The notes beneath the pieces were generated by a model. The model made no database searches. It saw only the letters and a list, made by a program, of their open reading frames with translations, and had not been told where the DNA came from. 64,000 nucleotides of DNA from Pseudanabaena sp. FACHB-2040 (lineage in GTDB: Bacteria > Cyanobacteriota > Cyanobacteriia > Phormidesmidales > Phormidesmidaceae). Where the stretch lies: NCBI RefSeq assembly GCF_014696715.1, contig NZ_JACJQO010000019.1:310001-374000 (forward strand), written 5' to 3'. The position numbers were made by a program, and so were the translations under genes. Shown in pieces: positions 23,241-30,742 of this stretch (the first letter of the stretch is position 1; each line of letters begins with the position of its first letter).

Positions 23241-24669
23241 GTCTGTTGCGCCAGTTCCTAACGAATCTGCCACGCCTTTTACCGACAACTGGGCCTATCT
23301 CAAAACCGAACTCAGCTGGCTCGACCGGCTGCTGATGCTAGCTGTTGCCAGACAGCGCCAAGACGTCAAGGAAGTAGACCGAATTGCCCGTCATTCCGGC
23401 GAACGGGCTACCAGCCACTGGTGGAAGGGCATTATTACCTTGGAAGGGCAGTCTGGCCACGACGACCACCGCAAGCCGGTGCGTGCTACCGAGCCCAAGG
23501 TCAGCTATTCTCAACAGCTCGAAGCTCGCATTCAGGCCAGCTATCAGCAGGGCGTGGCGTTGGCGCTGCCGCTGCTGCGCGACCATCTCCGCCTCAGCCT
23601 GTTTGAGAAAAATATCATCTTGCTGACGCTGGCCCCCGAGATCAACCGCCGCTTTGGTCGGCTCTACAGCTACCTGCAGCGGCAGGATGACGATGCTGAC
23701 TGGGATGTGCCCTCTGTCGATCTCTGTCTCAAGCTGCTCTGCCGCAATGATCGAGAATGGCGGCAGGCCAGAGAAAAGCTAGCTTCTCCAGATTCTCTGA
23801 TTGAACGGGGCGTTTTGGAATGGCTCGATTCGGGAGAGGCCACGATGCTGAGCCGCCACCTGCGCCTGAGCGATGCTGTCTCTGCTTATCTGTTAGCTGA
23901 GCAGCCAGACTCAGACAACCTCATGCAAATCATTCAGCCTGTGGAGGTGGAAGCCGCCCCAGTAGTGGACTGGCTAAGCCAGGAAAAGCCGACCCTGCCG
24001 TGGCGATCGCTCATTTTGCCTGAGCCGCTGGTAACCCATCTCAAGTCTCTAACTCAGAGCGTCAAAGCTAGCCCCCACGGGCCAGGTCGCGTGGTGCTGC
24101 TAACCGGAGAACCTGGCACCGGTAAGACGACAGCAGCGCGTGCGATCGCACATGCTCTCCACCTCCATCTCACCTGGGTCGATCTGGCCGCAATTCCTGA
24201 GGAGGCAGCCGAGAGCGTTTTTAGCCAGCTTTATCAGCCAATGCTGGAAATTTTGCTAATCAAGTCGGCGCAGCACTGGTTTGGCCGCCATACGGCGCTA
24301 GAAACTGCCCAGCTTCAGCGCTGGCTGCAGGAACGCCAAAGCCAGCCCGGCCTGACCCTGCTCACGGTGCATCACCTACAGTCGATCAAGCCCTCCTGGC
24401 GGCAGCAGCTTGATGGCGTGCTCACCCTGCCTCGCCCTGATGCCGCTGCTCGCCGCAAGCTCTGGAAAAAGGCCATTCCTTCCGGTACCCAGGTAGAGCG
24501 TAAGGTGCGCTGGACCCAGGTAGCCGAGGAACTAAACCTGAGCGGCGGAGAGATTGATGCGATCGCAACCACCGCCCTCTCCCTAGCGGATGCCAAGTCC
24601 CCTACCCTGACATTGGCACACCTGCAGCAGGCCCTTGCCCTTCGCAACCTGGAGTTCCCCAAGCCTTAA
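23230..24669 (+). CDS. AAA-type ATPase with degenerate catalytic motifs
   Basis: 479 residues. The N-terminal ~250 residues are helical, with no motif I recognise; the C-terminal part has a clear Walker A GEPGTGKT at residues 293-300 preceded by RVVLLT. The expected Walker B position (about 340-348) reads EILLIKSAQHW, with Lys-Ser where Asp-Glu is normal, and the sensor region is LLTVHHLQSI. The end has a small helical lid (AARRKLWKKAIP ... SGGEIDAIATTA) as in AAA proteins. It may bind but barely hydrolyse ATP. It overlaps the VOC gene by 11 nt. Function unknown. Confidence 0.78.
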   Translation: MSNESVAPVPNESATPFTDNWAYLKTELSWLDRLLMLAVARQRQDVKEVDRIARHSGERATSHWWKGIITLEGQSGHDDHRKPVRATEPKVSYSQQLEARIQASYQQGVALALPLLRDHLRLSLFEKNIILLTLAPEINRRFGRLYSYLQRQDDDADWDVPSVDLCLKLLCRNDREWRQAREKLASPDSLIERGVLEWLDSGEATMLSRHLRLSDAVSAYLLAEQPDSDNLMQIIQPVEVEAAPVVDWLSQEKPTLPWRSLILPEPLVTHLKSLTQSVKASPHGPGRVVLLTGEPGTGKTTAARAIAHALHLHLTWVDLAAIPEEAAESVFSQLYQPMLEILLIKSAQHWFGRHTALETAQLQRWLQERQSQPGLTLLTVHHLQSIKPSWRQQLDGVLTLPRPDAAARRKLWKKAIPSGTQVERKVRWTQVAEELNLSGGEIDAIATTALSLADAKSPTLTLAHLQQALALRNLEFPKP

Positions 24670-24763
24670 TGTCCATCCGTCTCAGATCGCTGGGCATTCT
24701 TCTCAAAAGTAGAAGCGTAGCGTCGTTACAGACAGACTCTTCTACCTAGTCTTAGAGGGCTGT

Positions 24764-25369
24764 ATGGCGACGATCTTTTACAGTTCGCTGATTGGAGCGC
24801 TGTTTTTCTTTGGGCCTGCGCTGGCTGCGATCGCAATTCGGCGTTCTCTTGCCATTCCCTGGCAACTGCTGCTGCTGGGAATTTGCATCATCTACGGGGT
24901 CTTTCCGCTGCTGCTGGCCTGGGGAGGGCTGAGCCTAGCTGAAAGCTATGGCTGCGAGGCCGACATCACGATATACGAGTGCCCCGGAAATGCCGCGTTG
25001 GGGGATTGGGTTACTGGCATGACCTTTGCCCACTGGGGGGCTATCATCACGCTTCCCTCCGGCCTTTTAGGGGCGATTGGGCTGATTATTTCCATAGTTT
25101 TGAAAGCCAACCGATCGCAAACCGGGGCACCCATCTCAGCCAACTCCGCTGCGGCTTTTTACCGCAGTCGTCGCCACAAACTCATTGCAGGCGTGTGTAC
25201 GGCGGTAGCCCAGCGGTCAAGCCTGTCAGTTCTAGGAGTGCGGATTGGCACTGTTGCGTTAACCCTCGTCGCTCCTGGATTTGGGGGGCTGTTATATCTC
25301 TGGATGTGGTTAGCCTTTCCACTAGAGCCCACAGGCAGTAGCTTTGAGCCACCGACTTATGAAGGTTAG
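24764..25369 (+). CDS. PspC-domain membrane protein
   Basis: 201 residues. Three hydrophobic helices come first (SSLIGALFFFGPALAAIAI; LLLLGICIIYGVFPLLLAW; IITLPSGLLGAIGLIISIVL), then a C-terminal PspC domain: FYRSRRHKLIAGVCTAVAQR ... LVAPGFGGLLYLWMWLAFP. PspC domains act in membrane-stress responses, but their role in cyanobacteria is unclear. The first part has two cysteines (GCEADITIYECPG) in a loop that may be outside the membrane. Ends 14 nt before a strong hairpin. Confidence 0.82.
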   Translation: MATIFYSSLIGALFFFGPALAAIAIRRSLAIPWQLLLLGICIIYGVFPLLLAWGGLSLAESYGCEADITIYECPGNAALGDWVTGMTFAHWGAIITLPSGLLGAIGLIISIVLKANRSQTGAPISANSAAAFYRSRRHKLIAGVCTAVAQRSSLSVLGVRIGTVALTLVAPGFGGLLYLWMWLAFPLEPTGSSFEPPTYEG

Positions 25370-25382
25370 GCCCTAAAACAAA

Positions 25383-25400
25383 ACCCCTCCTAGGAGGGGT
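25383..25400. terminator. Bidirectional terminator
   Basis: ACCCCTCC (25383-25390) TA GGAGGGGT (25393-25400): perfect 8-bp stem between two convergent genes (PspC protein and the protease), with A-rich sequence on the left that becomes a T-run on the minus strand. Confidence 0.7.
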
Positions 25401-25461
25401 CTGCCGGACTCAGCATTTAGCATTCCTAAGGTAGGGCTGACAGGGCTTAGGGTTGGTCGAG

Positions 25462-26736
25462 TTATTCCTCTTCGTCAAACTCCTCCTCGGATTCTTCCTC
25501 CTCAAATTCGTCCTCAGATTCTTCCTCTTCGAACTCCTCCTCCTCGGATTCTTCCTCTTCGGATTCCTCCTCTTCAAACTCTTCTTCGTCCTCAGATTCT
25601 TCTTCGGACTCCTCTTCAGATTCCCCTTCGTCCGTGTTGCCGTAGCTGAAGCCGTACTCTTCGTCCGTCGCGTATTCCTGACAAAGGGTGTCTAGCTCAC
25701 CTATGAATTCGGTAGCATCGTCAATCGTGAGATCGAAGTTGAGGACATTCACCAAATGGGTGCCGTCTTCCGATTCCTCGTATTCATAGTCGAAGTAATA
25801 GTCTTCTTCGGCTTCGACGTAGCCTTGGCAAAGTTCATCGAGTGCTCCAACGAAGCCCTCTGGATCTTCAGTGCAGACGTAAAACTCATAGAGCAAGAGA
25901 GAGCCATCGTCGGCAAAGAAGGACTCGTCTTCTTCCCAAACTTCGGCGCTAAAGTCGAGGTCGCTCAGCGCTTTGATAATCCAGGAGTCGTGAGCGTTGT
26001 AGTCACAGTGAATGACGTAGTCGTAGGGAATGTAGCAGTAGCCTTGGTCGCCCCACGCCGGCCCCCAGGAGTTGCGCACAATAAACATGCGGTCTTTGTC
26101 GGAGTAGCCAACGCACAGCATGGCGTGCCAGCCGTGGGTTTCGCGCACGTTGTCAGACCGCTTGGGCATGGGTACCCGGCCCCGGCTGCGGGTAGCGTCG
26201 TCAAATGATTCAAAGGTGTTGAGGGCAAAGGCGATGGGGTAGCCTTCAGCTAGGGTATGCCGCCACAGGTCGAGGTCAGTTTCGATCACCTCTGCCTCGA
26301 CGATTTTGAAGTTGGCCGCGTGCTCGTAGGCACTGGCATCCGGCTCTGTAAAAATTAGCCCCTCGTCGTTAGGCCAGAGATCTTCTGAGCAGGCCCCATG
26401 ATGAATCAGGCTCTCGATGGCGCAGTACATCTGGGTGCCGCCGTCTTCGTTTTGGCGGCCCGATTGCGATCGCGCATTGTAGTAAACAAACAGGCGGCTC
26501 ACATCAGCAGCATCGCCCAAGTCACGTTTAGCCAGGTACTCATAAGCCCCGACAAAGGCATTGGCCACGCAGCTACTGCCAACCTGCTCCTCCACCTCGG
26601 TCATGTGCTTTCGCAGATCCACCTTGTGCGGCAGCTGGTCTTTGCCAAACCGACCTGCCTGGTGGTGCTTAGCATTGTCTGGTTTTTGACCAGCTTGGTA
26701 GCCACCTATGCGAAACTTTCGGGTCTGCGTGAACAT
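25462..26736 (-). CDS. Papain-like C1 peptidase with polyacidic tail
   Basis: 424 residues, no signal peptide. Catalytic set of the C1A fold: Gln51 and Cys56 in EEQVGSSCVANAF, His204 in HGWHAMLCVGY, Asn222 in VRNSWGPAWG. Residues 282-365 hold two related units (FYVCTEDPEGFVGALDELCQ and VLNFDLTIDDATEFIGELDTLC). From about residue 369 to the end the chain is almost only Glu, Ser and Asp. AGAAGG precedes ATG 26736. The tail is encoded by GAA/GAG/TCC-type repeats and may vary in length. Cytosolic by lack of signal; role unknown. Confidence 0.85.
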   Translation of the reverse strand: MFTQTRKFRIGGYQAGQKPDNAKHHQAGRFGKDQLPHKVDLRKHMTEVEEQVGSSCVANAFVGAYEYLAKRDLGDAADVSRLFVYYNARSQSGRQNEDGGTQMYCAIESLIHHGACSEDLWPNDEGLIFTEPDASAYEHAANFKIVEAEVIETDLDLWRHTLAEGYPIAFALNTFESFDDATRSRGRVPMPKRSDNVRETHGWHAMLCVGYSDKDRMFIVRNSWGPAWGDQGYCYIPYDYVIHCDYNAHDSWIIKALSDLDFSAEVWEEDESFFADDGSLLLYEFYVCTEDPEGFVGALDELCQGYVEAEEDYYFDYEYEESEDGTHLVNVLNFDLTIDDATEFIGELDTLCQEYATDEEYGFSYGNTDEGESEEESEEESEDEEEFEEEESEEEESEEEEFEEEESEDEFEEEESEEEFDEEE

Positions 26737-26824
26737 GCTTTACCTTCTCAGGATGAGTCCCTTTAGCATTCCCATGGCAGACACAGCGGCAACTGAGTTC
26801 ACACAGTCGTTACGCTGGGGAGAG

Positions 26825-27199
26825 CTACACGCCCCGTACGTCAGTAGGTTCACGCGGAGGCAGGTGCCGCTCCAGGCTCCAATAGCTGATTAGCCGCGCG
26901 CCCAGCAGCCACGCATTGACCACCAGCAGCAGTTGCCCTAGCCCTAACCATTGTGAGGGGGCAACAGGCGCGACAGTAAAGTGTAGGGCCAGCACGAGCG
27001 ACAGCAGCAGCGCGTTAAAAGGCAGTAGCGATCGCCAGCGGTTGACCGGCCAGCCAGGCTTGCGATACCAGGGCTGTTGCGCTACATAAGCTGGGTAGCA
27101 GCGAGTGTGCAAGGGTTGCAGGCCACGCCCCACCACCGCCAGCGTCGCGCGCGAGCGGATTGGCACTCCACAGTACTTACAAGAGATACCCTGCTTCAT
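26825..27199 (-). CDS. Small zinc-finger membrane protein of unknown function
   Basis: 124 residues from ATG 27199, with GGAGGT just before it; the frame opens at TTG 27211. The N-terminus has CKYCG and, 23 residues later, HTRCY, a CxxC...HxxC pattern that could bind one zinc. Two hydrophobic helices follow (FNALLLSLVLALHFTV and WLGLGQLLLVVNAWLLGARL), then a basic/proline tail. Same strand as the protease gene, 88 nt upstream of it, so the two may form an operon. I do not recognise a family. Confidence 0.6.
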   Translation of the reverse strand: MKQGISCKYCGVPIRSRATLAVVGRGLQPLHTRCYPAYVAQQPWYRKPGWPVNRWRSLLPFNALLLSLVLALHFTVAPVAPSQWLGLGQLLLVVNAWLLGARLISYWSLERHLPPREPTDVRGV

Positions 27200-27544
27200 A
27201 GTCACCTCCAATGCGGGTGAGAACCCGTTGGTTAATATTTCCCACTAACTGCTGCACAGGCTCTTTGCAGCCTATGCACTTAACCCGAAGCGTACGAACA
27301 CTGTAGGACAGCAAGACCAGCAGATAAACCAGAGCAAAATAGCCCTGCCGCAGGTGAAGCTTATATCAGAAGTAATTAAACGGTGACATTAAATCAGAGC
27401 AACCGTATCCCTGAATACTTATTAACCCGTTATCCGTTGATAAAAACTTAAACAGGCAACATTTAAGAAGTGCTCAAAAAAGTATTTATTCCCAATGCTT
27501 TTCTAGCGCTTTTAGCTGTTTGCGGATTGCAGAAATTTAAGGTC
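27200..27544. promoter_or_regulatory. Divergent intergenic region, upstream part
   Basis: About 345 bases of mostly AT-richer DNA between the divergent zinc/membrane protein gene and the riboswitch. No reading frame or strong hairpin was seen. It must contain promoters for both sides, but no consensus promoter is convincing by eye. Confidence 0.4.
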
Positions 27545-27660
27545 ATAGTGTCTAGGGTTCCGGCTTAGCTCGCAGTTAAGTGTCTGGTCCAAGAGATGCT
27601 GCCAAGTCAAATCTTTATGGATTTAACTTGGTTCACGGAGGGATAAAAGCCCGGGAGAAA
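27545..27660 (+). ncRNA. Guanidine-I (ykkC type) riboswitch aptamer
   Basis: Cis-regulatory RNA 96 nt before the sodium symporter start. Conserved ykkC elements appear in order: CTAGGGTTCCGGC (27552-27564), CTGGTCCAAGAGATG (27584-27598), a variable hairpin closed by CCAAGT/ACTTGG, then CACGGAGGGATAAAAG (27634-27649) and CCCGGGAGA (27650-27658). These blocks and their order are those of the ykkC family, whose main subtype senses free guanidine and turns genes on. Minor subtypes with other ligands (ppGpp, PRPP) exist, so the ligand is inferred. Confidence 0.88.
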
Positions 27661-27703
27661 GTAGCTAATCGCGCTGTAGATTAGTATCTTTCCCTCGGGC
27701 TTT
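27646..27703 (+). terminator. Riboswitch expression platform: terminator-like hairpin
   Basis: Left arm 27646-27670 (begins AAAGCCCGGGAGAAAG) and right arm 27679-27703 (ends TTTCCCTCGGGCTTT) pair in 22 of 25 positions, counting two G-T pairs. The left arm includes the aptamer's 3' conserved segment CCCGGGAGA, so folding of the hairpin and ligand binding exclude each other, as in other ykkC ON-switches. The right arm is followed by GCTGTACC rather than a T-run, so this may work as a weak terminator or by another mechanism. Confidence 0.75.
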
Positions 27704-27755
27704 GCTGTACCTCGCCGCTCAAAGATTACGGGTTTAGTCTTAGGAGATCAGGCGT

Positions 27756-29255
27756 ATGGAAAACACAGTTTTTTCCTGGGGAATTATTTCATTCCTCCTA
27801 GGAACACTGGGGATAGGGGTTTGGGCTTCGAAGCAGGTAAAAGGTGACAGTGAGAATTTTTTAGTGGCAGGGCGGGGACTTTCCTTGCCTTTGGCCGCTG
27901 CTACGCTAATGGCACAGTCGGTTGATTCTAATGCCACCTTGGGCAACACCGATTTGGCGGCAGAATTTGGCTTTTGGGCCGGGGCAGCACTGCCTATGGG
28001 TCTAGCAATGTGTTTGTTCTTAGCAGGCACGTTTTTTGCTAAACCCATGAACCGTATGGGGCTAATGACCCTGCCAGATTTTTACCGAATTAAATACAAC
28101 CGCATCACTGAGGTTGTAGCTGCCATCATCATGGTGATTAGTTTCTCGTTTCTATTAGCGGGGAATTTGGTGGCCGGGGGCTATATCTTCCAAACCTTTT
28201 TGGGCATGAGCTATGTTGGCGGCGTTACCATGCTGGCCACTTTAGTGTTTGTATACACGGCTTCTGGTGGGCTTTTTGCCGTAGCCTACACAGATGCTAT
28301 CCAGCTACTGATTGCTCTAGTCGGGTCTTTAGGTGTGCTCACCTATCTCGCCCTTACGTTTGGTCTAGGGGCTGACTCTGGCATGGGGCCTCTGGCGCTT
28401 GATCAGCTAACGTCGGTAGGATCTGGGGCGGCGATTAATTGGGCTAGCATTTTAGCCCTGGGGTTTGGCAACTTGGTGGCTATTGACTTTATGGCCAGGA
28501 TTTTTGCAGCTGAGAGCCCACAAACTGCTCGCAGGGCTTGTTTTACCGCTGCTGTAGGCACGCTTGTGATTGGTATTCCATTTTCTATTGTTGCTTTGTC
28601 GGCAAACCGGATTTTGGATCAGGCTGGAATTACGCCAGACGGCCCTATTCTGTTTAGCTTGATTCAAAATGTGGTGCCTCCGTTTTTGGCATTACTGGTT
28701 ATTGCTGCTATTTTGTCAGCGTCTCTCTCAACAGCAGACGGTGCTATTCTCGGCACGTCTTCGGTACTGGCTCACAACGTACTAGGCATTCGCCACAATA
28801 CGGCTCAAGGAGTGGGAGGCGATAGGCTACTGCTCATTACGCGCCTCATGGCCGTATTTATCACGCTGCTGGGCGTGTTTCTGGCCCTGGTTGTGCCCCA
28901 GACTGGCGTGCTGCTGCTGCTGGCCTTTGACCTTAGCTTTGCGGGATTGGTGGGGCCTTTGGCGGGGGGGCTATTTTGGTCTCGATCCACTTGGCAGGGG
29001 GCGTTGGCCTGCATTGTCGCTGGGTCGCTGACACGGCTGACGTTCTTTGTCTTAATGCCGACGATGTTTGGGGTTGACAATACGCTGCTGCACATTTCCA
29101 ATGGGCTTTTTACGCCTGACTTTGACGGGTTTCCGACTTTGATTAGCCCGCTGGTAGGTCTAGTTGCGTTTGTTGGAGTTTCTAATCTGACTTACAAGCC
29201 GTTGAGCCCTGAACAGCAACAGGCAGAGTTAAAAAAGAGTATCCATACGCTATAG
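27756..29255 (+). CDS. Sodium:solute symporter family transporter
   Basis: 499 residues, about 13 hydrophobic helices. SSS-family features: VAGRGLSLPLAAATLMAQSVDSNATLG near helix 2, YTASGGLFAVAYTDAIQLLI in the middle, and LSASLSTADGAILGTSSVLAHN with the Ser/Thr-rich sodium-site helix. AGGAGAT precedes ATG 27756. It lies directly under the ykkC-type riboswitch, so the substrate is predicted to be guanidine or a guanidine/urea-like compound (inference). The family includes proline, pantothenate, sialic acid and urea transporters. Confidence 0.88.
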   Translation: MENTVFSWGIISFLLGTLGIGVWASKQVKGDSENFLVAGRGLSLPLAAATLMAQSVDSNATLGNTDLAAEFGFWAGAALPMGLAMCLFLAGTFFAKPMNRMGLMTLPDFYRIKYNRITEVVAAIIMVISFSFLLAGNLVAGGYIFQTFLGMSYVGGVTMLATLVFVYTASGGLFAVAYTDAIQLLIALVGSLGVLTYLALTFGLGADSGMGPLALDQLTSVGSGAAINWASILALGFGNLVAIDFMARIFAAESPQTARRACFTAAVGTLVIGIPFSIVALSANRILDQAGITPDGPILFSLIQNVVPPFLALLVIAAILSASLSTADGAILGTSSVLAHNVLGIRHNTAQGVGGDRLLLITRLMAVFITLLGVFLALVVPQTGVLLLLAFDLSFAGLVGPLAGGLFWSRSTWQGALACIVAGSLTRLTFFVLMPTMFGVDNTLLHISNGLFTPDFDGFPTLISPLVGLVAFVGVSNLTYKPLSPEQQQAELKKSIHTL

Positions 29256-29578
29256 GGATTGGCTTTTTAGCAGCACTGTAGCCGATAACGACGAGGGGTT
29301 TGCCCTGTCCACAATCTCACTGCACCCGATCGTTTGAAAGTCGCTCTGCATAGACGATTGGCCTACAAAAGCTTGTGCTGCAGTGTATTGAACAATGTCT
29401 CGGACGATCGCTATCGGGAACGTCGTGCAACCCGTGCCCATCTTATGAAGCTTTGATGGGCACGCTTCGCTTTGCTTATTTTACAAATCTACTTTTCCTT
29501 CTTACTAAAGAAGGAGTTTAAGGTCTAAGCCTAGGAATATCGTTAATAGTAAAAATGTAAGGTAGATTACAATCTTTT
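29256..29578. other. Spacer between symporter and cysteine hydrolase genes
   Basis: 323 bases with no credible gene. It contains a degenerate palindromic repeat copy (29431-29482) and an AT-rich stretch (29520-29578) that probably holds a promoter for the hydrolase. Transcription through from the symporter is possible, as no strong terminator is seen right after its stop. Confidence 0.4.
29431..29482. repeat. Degenerate copy of the GATGGGCAC palindromic element
   Basis: CCCGTGCCCATCTT ... CTTTGATGGGCACGCTTCGCTTTGC followed by ATCTACTT. The same order and most bases occur in the intact element at 30251-30335 (CCCGTGCCTATCTT ... TTTGATGGGCACGCTTTGC ... ATCTACTT), so these are two copies, one eroded at its left end. 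Confidence 0.6.
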
Positions 29579-30127
29579 ATGACAATTCCGTTACTTGTTG
29601 TAGACGTGCAAACAGGATTTATTAATGACTTTACCCATCATATTCCTCAACGGGTTGCTCGTTTAATTAAGCAGAAGATCTACTCTCCCTTATTATTCAC
29701 TCGCTTCATCAATTCAGCGGAGGGGCCTTATACACGCTTTCTCAAGTGGGACGGCTGTAATGAGGCACCTGAAACAGATTTATCGGAAGACTTAGCTCCC
29801 TACATTAAGCCTGAGTTCGTTTTTAGTAAACGGGGATTATGCGGGATGCCAATTGAGTTGGTGGATTATCTCTGTGACCGGCAAACTCAGCAGGTTGCTG
29901 TCGTGGGGATCGACACAGATATGTGTGTGTTAAAAATTGCGATGGATTTGTTTGACCGGGGCATTGAGCCGATTGTGTTGACTGATTGCTGTGCCAGTAC
30001 TGCGGGGTTGCAGGCTCATCTAGCGGGGTTAGCGGTTCTTAGCCGCAATATTGGAGCTCAGCGGTTGCGAGATGCGGGTCTGGGAGGAGGAACCCTTGCC
30101 GCTCCTATGGTGAATGGGGGCAATTAA
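29579..30127 (+). CDS. Isochorismatase-family cysteine hydrolase
   Basis: 182 residues. Catalytic triad positions of the family: Asp9 in LLVVDVQTGF, the lysine in VFSKRGLCGM, and the nucleophile Cys in GIDTDMCVLKIAMD. The family includes isochorismatase, nicotinamidase, N-carbamoylsarcosine amidase and biuret hydrolase; this one lacks clear nicotinamidase metal ligands. The gene is visibly more AT-rich than neighbours and is bracketed by two copies of the same palindromic element. Downstream of the riboswitch-controlled symporter, an amidase for a guanidine- or urea-related compound is a reasonable guess, no more. Confidence 0.82.
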   Translation: MTIPLLVVDVQTGFINDFTHHIPQRVARLIKQKIYSPLLFTRFINSAEGPYTRFLKWDGCNEAPETDLSEDLAPYIKPEFVFSKRGLCGMPIELVDYLCDRQTQQVAVVGIDTDMCVLKIAMDLFDRGIEPIVLTDCCASTAGLQAHLAGLAVLSRNIGAQRLRDAGLGGGTLAAPMVNGGN

Positions 30128-30250
30128 ATCAAATCAGAGATTTTTTTCTGATGGCAGTGGTGGGGAGGTGCGATCGCATTTCACTAGCCGATATATTGAT
30201 AGCCTATCGAGCAGTCAACATTGCGTTGATGTGAGCAAATCTCGCCAAAA

Positions 30251-30335
30251 GTAGGATGGGCAAAGGGCTTAAAGCCCGTGCCTATCTTCTAGCGATATAA
30301 GTTTTGATGGGCACGCTTTGCTTTGCCCATCCTAC
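30251..30335. repeat. Palindromic MITE-like element, 15-bp inverted ends
   Basis: GTAGGATGGGCAAAG (30251-30265) and CTTTGCCCATCCTAC (30321-30335) are perfect inverted repeats enclosing 55 nt with inner partial symmetry (CCCGTGCC / GGGCACG). No coding capacity. Elements of this look are common in cyanobacterial genomes; mobility by a transposase in trans is possible but unproven. Confidence 0.7.
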
Positions 30336-30445
30336 AGATCTACTTACTAATTGTTAGTACTCCGTTTTGACAAAGCTACTCTGTTCAGGTAGAGAGTTCG
30401 GAAATTTTACAACCGTCTTACATACCTAAAGAACCCTAGATGTTG

Positions 30446-30478
30446 AGAAACCGGGTTTCTTTAAGAAACCCGGTTTCT
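30446..30478. repeat. AGAAACCGGGTTTCT palindromic repeat
   Basis: AGAAACCGGGTTTCT (30446-30460), TTA, AGAAACCCGGTTTCT (30464-30478). The arms are perfectly complementary and each arm is itself nearly palindromic, so it can form a 15-bp hairpin or two small ones. Typical dispersed cyanobacterial hairpin. Confidence 0.65.
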
Positions 30479-30742
30479 GGCTGTATCTCTTTTTACTTGC
30501 CTTTAAGGATCAAATCGGATAGCATTCTCTGCTATAGCTGTTTCGTCGCAGCTTGTCTTACCCCGAAAACTTGGTCTGCGGCACTGGAAGATGGTGGCAC
30601 ATCAACCAGCGCCTAACCCGCGAACAGTCAAAGGCTGTCGCACGGGCTGTGCCTATTTTAGGTCGCCCTGCTGCTAGCACACGTCGAGGGCGACCAACTT
30701 TTCGGGGATTCCTACCCATTGATTTCAAAGGAATCCCCTTAA

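Larger units (their letters stand above)
30128..30742. other. Repeat-rich intergenic region
   Basis: 615 bases. Holds the palindromic element 30251-30335 and the palindrome 30446-30478. Near the end come two more inverted repeats: GGTCGCCCT (30661) with AGGGCGACC (about 30688-30696), and GGGGATTCCT with AGGAATCCCC just before ATG 30743. An open frame from 30553 overlaps the next gene in another frame and has no family resemblance; I treat it as spurious. Confidence 0.5.

Noticed and set aside
27740-28048. Minus-strand ORF opposite the symporter start
   Set aside because: Basic, low-information product, overlaps a clear transporter gene in the shadow frame.
30251-30335. Possible CRISPR or IS remnant
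   Set aside because: Only one full and one degenerate copy with no regular spacing, no direct target duplications evident and no cas or transposase gene in the window.
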